From positions 23,003,985 through 23,067,984 of the forward strand of contig CAIIXF020000004.1 of NCBI GenBank assembly GCA_903813345.2: DNA of 64,000 bases, in the 5' to 3' direction. Below the pieces are notes generated by a model. That model made no database searches, had not been told where the DNA came from, and worked only from the letters and a program-made list of their open reading frames with translations. The position numbers and the translations under genes are program-made. Positions 54,560 to 64,000 of this stretch are shown here, in pieces. The stretch comes from Owenia fusiformis. Its lineage: Eukaryota; Annelida; Polychaeta; Sabellida; Oweniidae. Position 1 is the stretch's first letter. Every line of letters begins with the position of its first letter.

Positions 54560-55510
54560 ATATATATTGGGCTCAAAAACGGAAAGGATCACACGAATTC
54601 CCATATAATATCAGTAAAGTCACTGGTTGTTAATTTGTTATAATACAGATAACACAATAATCGTTGAATTAATATGATTAGTAAATCATTTAACCTTAAT
54701 GTGTACAACGTATTTTTCATAACACTCATGGACACTCTTCAAACGTAGAAGAGGTAAAGTAAAAATTAAGGTACCATATTGTAGGTCATTCAGAACTCTC
54801 GAGGGAGGTGTATTGAAATATCAAACAAGTAGGTCAAATGGGGTCAAAAGTAGGTCAAAGTAACATAGGGGTAAGCTTTTTACACGTATTTTTTACTTTT
54901 TTAGTCAAAAACAACAATAATGATTTTTTAGCCAGAAAATGGTACTAAATGTGATAGATGTATATTAAAGAGAGTATATAATATCTACCTTTTTAGAACC
55001 CTAAATCATGGGTAAATACTTTTCCTAGATTCAGAGATAGGTAATTTGGTCGAAAATTTTTGAAATGAAATATCGAAAAATGGGGGATGGGAGATAAATC
55101 ACAGCCCAGGACCTAAACTACTGAATAGATAATAATGTATTAAAAATAACCTCCCAGGACATACCCCTGTCTATAATAAAGTGTAAAGATTTGGGATATT
55201 GGTTTTTTGTGCATCTCGGCTAGCGAAAACGCTCGCATGTTGAAAATAAGTGTATTTGAGCCAGAAGATGCAGGATTGACATATTTTCATGGTTTATTTT
55301 GCTTCTTATTATAGGTGCCATATGTTTCTACTGGTACATAATCAAAATATTACATAGAATCACATATTTGGCTCTATATTTACTGATTTATGAAAAATAT
55401 TTTAAAATAAATAAAGCCAACCGATATGACAGAATTTTTTTTCTCAAAAACTAGAACTTCAAATAAAATTTACTCTTACCGTCTCGTTTGATACATACTT
55501 CAAATAATTA
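54560..55510. other. Intergenic; scrap of the 4.0-kb unit
   Basis: CAACGTATTTTTCATAACACT and CTCGAGGGAGGTGTATT (54,703-54,815) are words of the tandem unit (11,697-11,780) with unrelated sequence between them. The rest has no gene. Confidence 0.5.
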
Positions 55511-55849
55511 TGTAATATTTTTATGCATACAGGGTGATCAATAAATAAGGTAAAAGTATCTGTAATTTCTTCAGATTTTACCCAATCCTCATAAAATTTT
55601 TACAGAATAATGTTCAAACATTATTTAATTGATATCTCAAGTTACAGATCAAAGTGGTGTGATTGGTTGAAGTTATAGTTGCCATAGCAACAGAAAGCAT
55701 GAAGACCCGGGGCAACTATCAAAACAAAAAAAACTAAATTTTCAGTCGAAACACTTTTGATAATATATTTCAAATCACAATTCAAATGGCATATCATATT
55801 CTTATTTCATACTTCATAACTAACCGCGACTTAAATGTTCTTTGTTTTT

Positions 55850-56185
55850 AACATGTAGTTCACGTCTTCTACTCCAGTCTTTGAACACCTTTTTAAACCC
55901 ATTTTCCCATAGCCTGCAAATTTTCAAGACAGCTGACTTCAAATCATCCAATGAGAAACTCCCTCAACTCCCCCTTCACCTCACCATGAAGGTAAAATCA
56001 TAAGGGGACAAGTCAGGAGAGTATAGTACATGACCTAACAGTGGGAGACCCCCAGTGCTTCAATGATTTGTACCATGAGAATAGCATTGTGAGATGGAGC
56101 ATTATCCCAGTGCAATGTGAAACGTTTTACAGGCCTCTTAGCTTCTGCCTCTTTGCACTCATCAAATCTCTTCTGTGGATATTGT
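55850..56185 (-). pseudogene. Mariner-type transposase relic
   Basis: Minus strand, reading from about 56,175: KRFTLHWDNAPSHNA (the second catalytic Asp in HWDNAPSHN), then after a frameshift YSPDLSPYDF (third Asp), then another shift and FKDWSRRRE. This order and the motifs match mariner/Tc1-family transposases. Several stops and shifts make it dead. The sequence around 55,520 (ACAGGGTGATCAATAAATAAG) may be its 3' TIR; the other end was not found. Confidence 0.75.
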
Positions 56186-56983
56186 TTTTCATCATTGACC
56201 TGTGTCATAGACTTTCTATGATCACATCAGTTTTCATTATATATTAATATTTTCCGTGACATCAAACATCAAATTTGCAAGAAAATATGTAACAATGGAA
56301 ACAAAGTATTAAAACAATAAATGCTGGCACCCACGTTTAATTCTTTTCAGTATATTCTCAAGTTGGTAAATTATATGCATAGTAAGATGGAAAAATGACT
56401 AAAAATAGCCGCAAAATGGAAACATTTTCTTTGCAGACATCTAACAAACATGTTCAGGACCTCCCAGAAAAAACTCATGGATATATGATCACTAGTTTTT
56501 GAAAAATCATTTTTTTACTCAAATTATTTGAATCGAAACGCGACTCGCATACCACATTATAATATTGAAAACTTCGTATCTCAGTCAATAAAAATCAGAT
56601 TACCTTGTACTATGGCTTGTTTGAAAGCGTATTTACTAAACTATATGGTCTATATCCAAAAGAAAGTAAATAGAGCCAGCTTATATTTCTATTTTATGAA
56701 ACCATAGAGATGGTGTGATTTTCAAGTAATTTCTGAAATAAGTTCCCACCACTCTAACTCAGCCACTTTACTGTACTTCACTGTTCATTGTATTTCCTCA
56801 AACTAATACTTAAGGAACAAAGAATCCCGTATCATTCTATATTGGGAATATTAAAGCATGAGGGCATATAATAATCCATGCACATAATGCACGAAGGCGA
56901 AGCCCGGGTGCATTCTCAGAATGGGATAGTACATGTACGGATGCTTTTATGTCCAAGTTTATCATAAGTTTAAGGTGTGTGTG

Positions 56984-57125
56984 ATGCCTGGGTCACATTT
57001 TCTCCGATTCATCGGCCGTCGCTCCGCCGATTGAGTATTCTGGTCAAAACTGTATACACTTTCAAACAAAATACTCAATTGGCCGGGCGCCGGCCGATGA
57101 ATCGGAGCAAATGTGACCCAAGCAT
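56984..57125. mobile_element. ATGCCTGGGTCAC MITE, copy 6
   Basis: 142 bp between the two secreted genes; begins ATGCCTGGGTCACATTTTC and ends TGTGACCCAAGCAT, with TA to the right only. Confidence 0.82.
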
Positions 57126-57129
57126 TAAA

Positions 57130-57779
57130 TTAATGGATGTCATTAAATCATTGTCTGAGTTGACCTAGTTTTAAACCTTGCAGTTTTTGCTAGTTTACTA
57201 GTTTATGCTTTGGAGACACGTAATAGGGGTGGTGAGTTACAATGTATATACAGTGAAGAAACGAATATTGATGCAATACATATACTATAAAACAGAGCAT
57301 ACGAGACCTTGCGGGGTGGTGAGCATTGAGAGGGAGGTCACACGAAACTATTGATATTTCTTTGTAAAATGTCATACTCACATTATTGGATATCGAGAAA
57401 ACCAATTACTTATTTGTGAAAGTAGTTTCACCGTGGTTAGTTCATCCGTAATGACATTAACAAACTCGTATAATTGTGACAATTCGTCAATGCGACATTT
57501 AATGAAAATAAATAAACAACATATTGGATACTGATAAATGTGAGCCAGTTGGCACAACGGGTAAATATGTGAAATCTTCTGTGGCAAAGGGAAAGCACCA
57601 TTACTAGTATCGGTCTAATACGGTAATAACGCTAAATTCGAAGAATGGAATTTGTTTCATCGTATCCAACCATCCATGACGAACACTAATTGTTTTGTAC
57701 AAAAGGTCTGTGCAGTATGGCAAGTGATTTTAGACGGTTGTGTTTCACCATGAGTTCTTATCTAGTATTTAAACGTATC
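57130..57779. other. Intergenic, nothing recognised
   Basis: No gene or repeat that I can support; the ORFs are short and overlap on opposite strands. Confidence 0.35.
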
Positions 57780-58250
57780 AAACGTATCTACACTATATTA
57801 AAACTTCTGAAAGGGGATGGGTATTTAAATACGATAAAGTTAAAAACCACACATTCCATGTTATTTTCCCATAGGGAAAAATCATGCTATCAATTGTTTT
57901 CAGCATAATTTTGGTCATCGAAAATTGATACCTTCAACACTCAACTTTCAGCATTCTACTTTTGAAGACGTTTTAGACCCCTTGTCGGATGATCTTTTCA
58001 TGCAATAAAATCAGTAAAAGAAGATCTATTTTTGAGGAAATAGGTTCAACATTTTGAAATAATTGTTGACATGGGGTCCCTATTCATAATTTTTCGAATT
58101 GTTTGATTGATTTTTTTTCATCATGGGGACTTCACTTAAAATAAAACATATTGTTTTAATAAAAATCACTGTATGTTCCACCAGAAAGTACTCATGGTGG
58201 AAGATATGACCGTCTAATATCATTTGCCATACTGCAAATGGACCTTTGTG
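57780..58250. repeat. Dispersed repeat related to 1-320
   Basis: Shares TCTACACTATATTA, GAAAGGGGATGGGTATT and, inverted, the CCCCATGA..ACATATTGTTTTAAT block with the window start. The 58,208-58,245 part (ACCGTCTAATATC, ACTGCAAATGGACCTT) resembles 14,450-14,490. Confidence 0.5.
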
Positions 58251-58902
58251 CTACGCGACGTTAATACCAGTCGAACCTTAACGACACACAATACATGCAA
58301 TATAATGGTATAAACATGAATGTATAGACTATTCAAAGTATGAAACGATGGATGAAATTTTAAGGTAAACATAACTAAATGTTTCATGTTTGTATTAAGT
58401 AAATACATACATATTTATTTTCTATAGACATTCAATGATATTTAAATAATATGCTATATATACATGGTCGGCCATAATTGCTACTGATTTCAAAATGTAA
58501 TAACTCAGTCATGATGATTGGTCTCAAACTTTCTAAGACGACTAAGAATTGGTGCAAATTTTGTTCAATAAGTTTTGTTTTTTGGTGGCTGCTAATCAAA
58601 TCTCTAAGTCTATATTAGTGAAGGATGTATTCCATCGATACGCCAAACTGACCAAGTATTGCTTGGACACACATATTGAAGTTGAAAACTTGCACCACTT
58701 CTTAGTCATCTCAGAAAGTTTACGACCAACCATGCCAATAATAAATGAGTTACAACACTTCAGTCACATCAGAAACATTTTTTGACCCTCCCTGTATATG
58801 TATTCCTGCTGACAAGGAACAGGTGGATAAACATTTTGCTCAATTGTAATTAATAGCTTCTCTAATGACATTCGTTTCATTGTTAACTTTTATTCTAACA
58901 AA

Positions 58903-61900
58903 ATGGATTTGCAACACGGTGTGTATTTTGCACTAGGAGCACTGGTACTGGTATCAGGTAAGTCAAAAATGGACCGGTTCGTAAAGGGTTATAATAAGAT
59001 TCCAGATTTGGGCAACTTAGTCAGATATTGTTGCAATATCATCCTTCAAGATCGGTCCTTCACTGCTTTCATAGCAGATCATGTAATGCAATGAATTACT
59101 CTTGGGCCAAGGATGTTGCAATATTTGAACTCTCTATTTATGAAACCAATATTCCGGGAAAATACTATATCGACATTATTGTACATACATATATTTTAGG
59201 GTGATTGTACATGTTCCAAGTAGCACATCGTCCATTTGTTATGTAAAAAATCAATTTACACATAAATGAATTATTTTTATATTGTAGGTCTGGTAAAATG
59301 TCAGACTTGTAGTAACGGCCTGTGTAGAAAACGAGATATTACGAGATTAGGAGAAGAAATAACTGAAGTGAAAAACGAAATTAGCAGATTTTCTGGTGAA
59401 ATGTCTAAAGTGTTGGATCAATTGGTACAGATGGACACCAGACTAAATAACATTGCTGGTATATCATTTTGTTTGATTGCAATTATCACTGGCCTGTTGA
59501 TTATTTTCAATTAATATATCCCCTTGTATCATTTTGTTTGATTGCATATTGCTGGTCATATATGAATTCGTTTCATTGCATTTATTGCTGGTATATTATT
59601 TCAATTAAGTGCATTATTTGCTGGTATATTATTTCGTTTCATTGCATCTATTGCTGGTATATTATTTCGTTTCATTGCATTTATTGCTGGAATATTATTT
59701 CGCTTTATTGCATTTATTGCTGGTATATTATTTCCTTTCACTGCATTTATCGCTGGTATATTATTTTGCTTCATTGCATTTATTGCTGGTACATTTTTTG
59801 TTTAATTGCATTTATCGATGTTATATTGTGATCTTGGATTTATTGTTTTTATAATTACATCATTTTTTGATTTATTTTATACATCACATCGCTCTTACAT
59901 TATTTCGTTTGATTGCATATAAATTGGAATAGCATTCCGCTTGATCGCATCTATTGCTGTTATTTATTGCTTTTGATTCCATTTATCCCTGTTATAATTA
60001 TATTTTTGATTGAAAATCATTTTAGGCTTGGTTGTTTTGTTGTTGTGTTTGATTGAATTTTTAGCTGTTCTATTACTTTGCCTGATTGTTTTTATCGCTC
60101 ATTTACTTTTCTGTCTATGTTTTTTTTATCGCTGGTAAACTATTTTCCTTCATTCCATTAATTTGTAACTTGTATATTATTCGTTTCATCGCATTTTATT
60201 TGCATTTATATCTGGTGTATTAGTATGTTTTTGATTGCATTCATAGATACTCCTGTTCTGATATACTGTTGCGACAGCTAACCTAGGTAACAAATAAATG
60301 CACGATTGTGAGGAAATGCTCTATATAGTAAGGAACTCTATGTAGAAATTGGAAGACAGCAAGCTTAACTTTATTTCTTGAATGTTTTCAGCGATGTTTG
60401 AAAGCACTACAAATGTACTCAAAAAAGGTTCAGGTGAGCCTGTTTCTAACCTTAGCGTTATCCATTAGACTATTTAAACACCATAGTATTGTACTAGTTT
60501 GCACTCAGGCTCAAGTGCAGCCGCCCAGCATCACCGGATGCCAGGAATTAATGACTTTATGGTCAAGCCGCCAGCCGGCGGTTCGCGAATGCTACCTTAA
60601 GTTAAATAAAAGTAGAGTGGATGTTGAGAAAAGTATGTGTATGCATAACAAATCAGAAATATTAAAAAAATATGTACATATATGCAGAACCATTGTGTTG
60701 TGAAAAAGCCTTTTCAAAGTTAAACTTACTAGTTACTAGTTTCTTAAAGTGACTTTCCTAGCGAAGAAACAAGAAGGCAGTAAAGTAGGCTTAATTTTAT
60801 GTTTAAATGTTTCCAGCGGTGTTTGAAAGCACTACAGATGTACCCAAAACAGGTTCAGGTGAGTTTTTTTCAAACGGGTTCGCTCAATCTGCCGCCCAAC
60901 ACACTATATGCTCTGATTTTTCCCTTTCCTCTTTATATTATATCCTGGGTTAACAATGGTTTATTGAATAGAAGGTTGCACGTTGGCCCCTCCTATAAAT
61001 AGATAAACCAAGAACAAAGTCAATAGGTTGGCGTGAGACCAAATTGTATTGCCATTGTTGTAAGGAAAATCACTCGATTAGTTTTAACTTATCATATATG
61101 TTGATCGAGTATTCTACTAACTTTGAGACAGAATACTATATTAAAAATATGTGGAGGAACTTACAAAAACGGATCACTAATAAAACGTGCAAAAATCATC
61201 CTTGCAACATCCCGAAAAGCCTATCTGGCGCCAAAAAACCATCGTAGCAGGAAAGACCAGGGTAAAATGGAACTTTCGATTGTTGTCTGGCAAATTATCC
61301 TAGCAACGGCCATTTTTCTGGCAGGATAATTGACAACAGAAACATCAAGCATTCCGTTTTTTCACGGCCTCCCCTATTTTACGATGATTTTTGAAAAAGG
61401 TGCCAAATCAGCTATCCAGGTCATTGACAGGGTATAAATGAGAATTTAATCTCCTTATTTATTGCAATTAGCTGATGTTTCTAACATACAAAATGCTTTC
61501 ATTTAACTGACTGAGCTCAGAGTGTAAAACACTGAAAAATGTCCCGTTTTGCCCCGATTTCCCCTACGTCGATGTGGGTTTGAAATACAAACATGCAACT
61601 TTCTTTCGGGTTATGATACACTTGAAATAGTTTCTTGTGATGCACGGGGGATTAGTAGGTGGAAATTTACCTATATTGGGGGGGGGGGGGGGCGGCAGAT
61701 AAAACAAACCCTATTCAAACCCTAGCTTTATTCCTAATGTTTGAGGGACTCTAGAGAACTTGTACTTTAAAGGGCTTTGTCAAACTAAAATCACTTTGAT
61801 TGTAATGAATAGTACCCAGTTGGAATAAATAGTTTCCGAATTGTAAACTTCATTCATCAATCAGTGACTGCGAATGTAATATCTATCGCATCGTTGAAAT

Positions 61901-62853
61901 CCGTAATTTATCAACTCAATATCTTGCTCTTATGGCGGGGTGTTCTCCAAACAGACCCTTTAATGTGATTTATTATACGAATGGGTGGCTCCTGATGATG
62001 ATGTAACAGCCTGTATTTTTATTTAGAAATACACGTTTACGTACAAGTTAACCAAATAACTTATATCGAAAGCTCTCTACTAGCAACGGCAGATCCGTTA
62101 GGTAACGAAGCTCAAATATGTGTATTACACCCTGTCTCGACTCTCAGGTATATATGCTACGGAATTTCTCAAAAATATTTTATTATTTCAGCGAAGTATG
62201 GTGAGGCTTCAGTCTCAGCAGGAATTACTTGCTTGGATATTCAAAAGAAGCGTTTACCAGAAAAACTACCATCAGGTTTGTATTGGGTGACACTAGGTAA
62301 CCGAAAGGCCCAACAACTCTATTGTGACATGGATACAGATGACGGTGGTTGGTCCTTAGTATGGACATACACATTTACGAATTATGCAAATTTTAACAGT
62401 GACAGCAATGCAGTCACCCCTCGCCCATCGTGGGATGATACCGGATATACTAAAGCAAACACCCCTGCTTCTACAAGTCCTCCTCTGTCTGAGACGCAGC
62501 TTGGAGCACTTGAGTTTGCGAAGTGGAAACAAATCGGGAGGGAATTCATGATTAAGTCGAACATCAACCAATGGATCGCGTGTACACCAAACATTGGGAG
62601 CTTTGTTGATTGGGAAAATGGCTCATTGAATTGCAGAGTGGTGAAAGTCGTTGCAACTAAATGTACAGATGTAGTCCCTACAAGAATTTCCTTTTGGAGG
62701 CCAAAGGGTCCCGTTCTTAGAGCGAGCGATGTTTTCTATTTCTTTGATACAAATAAAGGTTCAAATTGGCCAGCACACGATCCTTGTGGGGTATACGGTG
62801 AAAATCACATTAATGATGTTGCTAACCCAAGGGGTAACGTGTTCATCCGCTGA
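58903..62853 (+). CDS. Secreted fibrinogen-C-like protein, gene 2 (spliced)
   Basis: Predicted exons: 58,903-58,957; 59,288-59,458; 60,392-60,433; 60,817-60,858; 62,192-62,853. All are GT..AG and phase 1, 324 codons with stop. The start MDLQHGVYFALGALVLVSG is a signal peptide. Exon 2 encodes a Cys-containing segment (CQTCSNGLC) and a coiled coil (ITRLGEEITEVKNEISRF). Two 14-codon exons encode repeated linkers (FESTTNVLKKGSG, FESTTDVPKTGSG). The last exon is the same GGW fibrinogen-C-like domain as gene 1, roughly nine in ten residues identical by eye. It has no VWC exon between coiled coil and linkers. Probably a secreted oligomer; the role is inferred only from domains. No disabling change seen. 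Confidence 0.82.
59550..59870 (+). repeat. 33-bp minisatellite made of the exon-2 splice-donor region
   Basis: About eight units of GCTGGTATATTATTTCGTTTCATTGCATTTATT type, decaying further to about 60,250. The unit closely resembles the exon 2/intron 2 border of gene 2 (ATTGCTG|GTATATCATTTTG, 59,452-59,475), so it probably arose by local amplification of that border. The long ORFs through it exist only because 33 is divisible by three. Confidence 0.8.
60859..62191. other. Last intron of gene 2, no recognised gene
   Basis: Holds a run of G near 61,679 and CCATCGTAGCAGG/CCTAGCAACGG-type fragments. The final ~150 bp before the acceptor resemble gene 1's last intron. Nothing coding. Confidence 0.4.
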
Positions 62854-62881
62854 GTAAAAACGTTAACAATTTAATGAAACC

Positions 62882-62887
62882 AATAAA
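62882..62887 (+). promoter_or_regulatory. Polyadenylation signal AATAAA, gene 2
   Basis: 29 bp after the stop codon. The sequence that follows (CTTCCGTTACTTATTATG) matches that after gene 1 (54,510-54,530), so the duplication extends past the 3' end. Confidence 0.65.
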
Positions 62888-63076
62888 ACATGCTATAATA
62901 CATAAAAGAACTTCCGTTACTTATTATGTTTCACATTTGAGTGTTTAGTATAACCGTATGATCTCAAATGAGTACCATCTATTGCTCATCATTTATAATA
63001 AATTGATATAATTTATATTATCATTATCAATCATTTTGAGTGATATAATTTGAATCAACGAGCTGACATCAAATAT

Positions 63077-63210
63077 TAGGGAGTTTAAGCTTGCATGAAA
63101 AATCGAAGCGCCAACCTATACGTTTGACCAATCCCCCATACAAATACATCGCTTAAATAACTTACGTTCGCGTTTAAGTTGTGAAAAATAGTGCTAGCTT
63201 AAACTCTCTA
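63077..63210. mobile_element. 134-bp MITE related to the TAGAGAGG family
   Basis: Begins TAGGGAGTTTAAGCTTGCAT and ends GTGCTAGCTTAAACTCTCTA, with CGCGAACG/GAAGCG words inside. The ends differ by few bases from those of the large elements at 28,487-30,312 and 13,470-17,600. Non-coding. Confidence 0.75.
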
Positions 63211-64000
63211 TTAACACGAGTGATTGAAAGGGAGTCGATAAAATGATATTAAGAGAAATGATCTGATATTTGGGTTTTCCCATGATTACAATCAAGAATT
63301 CAAAATATCAATTCTATATTAGCTATATATGGCGCCGATAAATGATATAAGACGTATTTGGGGCACGGATCTCCATATCTGTTATTGCACGGATAACAAA
63401 ATAATCGTTGGATAAATTTAATGACAAATTATTCAATTAATATAATTAAATAAACACACGATAAATGTTATAAACGGATCTAATGTTTTTCTTTAAACAA
63501 ATACTCAGTTTTATAACACAATTACGCAAATTGAAATTTACATATTTATTGTTTTCTATCGATTCTCGCGAATGAATACTATACTGCAATTGTTAATATC
63601 ATTTATACATTGTACGAGTCTAGCATTTTGTTTTGAAGGGATTGTACATTAAACAACAGCTGAGGGACGAGACGCGTTATATACGTAATAATTTGTAAGC
63701 AGAGGACATTTGATAGGTCTTCGATTTTATATTCTTGTGATCGATGTATAGCATTATCAATTTGTCATGAATGCACTGTTTTGTTGTGAAAATAGCTCAC
63801 ACACTGTTTGATCCATTTCTAAGCAGCTCGTAACATCATTTAGTAGTTGAGTGATGTGTCTGGTTCATTTTTTTCAAAAAGGAAATTTGGTAAAGTTTAA
63901 ATTTTACAGTTTTAATGGATCATTTTTCATTAATGTAATAAGATAGACAGAACATTTGAAGTCAATTAGTCATCCCGACAACTAAGGTTATTTATTCTAC
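63211..64000. other. 3' intergenic, nothing recognised
   Basis: The GATAACAAAATAATCGTTGGAT block near 63,391 resembles 54,647-54,668 after gene 1, a remnant of the gene duplication. No gene seen to the window end. Confidence 0.4.

Noticed and set aside
59469-59854. ORFs with an 11-residue repeat (CIYCWYIISFH)
   Set aside because: Product of a 33-bp minisatellite being divisible by three; it lies in an intron and starts without coding context.
62356-62594. Minus-strand ORFs across the fibrinogen-like exon
   Set aside because: Antisense shadows of a well-supported coding exon conserved between two paralogues.

Overview
This is a stretch of animal genomic DNA. It is AT-rich, its genes are split by phase-1 introns with GT..AG borders, and it is crowded with non-LTR retrotransposons, TIR transposons, MITEs and foldback elements. 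The repertoire (mariner, hAT-like, piggyBac-like and LINE elements plus lineage-specific secreted multidomain proteins) fits a marine invertebrate. I cannot name the phylum from sequence alone. No tRNA, rRNA, CRISPR or bacterial-style operon was found.

Left part (1-9,097): a mosaic of small mobile elements. It holds a GC-rich palindromic MITE, a long foldback element, a poly(A) retroposon with a 13-bp target duplication, an internally deleted mariner with its transposase C-terminus, and a convergent pair of small ORFs (5,713-6,510 and 6,907-7,281) that may be relics of a larger DNA element.

Middle part (9,098-36,379): an ancestral unit of about 4.0 kb tandemly repeated as A (9,098-23,742), B (23,743-34,393) and a partial C (34,394-36,379). 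Each copy was then invaded by different transposons. Because the copies are alignable, an insertion in one copy has an empty site in another. This gives exact boundaries for a piggyBac-like element (TTAA), a Buster-like hAT element (8-bp CCGTATTC), a hAT-like element (6-bp CATATC), three LINE insertions, a TA-flanked MITE and two large TAGAGAGG-ended elements. The unit carries two minus-strand exons resembling the N-terminal part of a protein family found in invertebrate mobile elements.

Right part (36,380-64,000): two paralogous secreted-protein genes in tandem on the plus strand. Gene 1 (37,090-54,451) encodes signal peptide, coiled coil, five von Willebrand C-like exons, two short linkers and a fibrinogen-C-like GGW domain. 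Gene 2 (58,903-62,853) has the same exons but no VWC exon. All exons are phase 1-1, and both models add up to whole codon numbers (572 and 324 codons with stop). In gene 1 the last four VWC exons are near-identical 141-bp copies made by intragenic duplication. The final one has an in-frame TGA in place of its sixth cysteine, so the gene is either truncated or relies on skipping that exon. The introns are packed with MITEs, foldbacks and LINE fragments.
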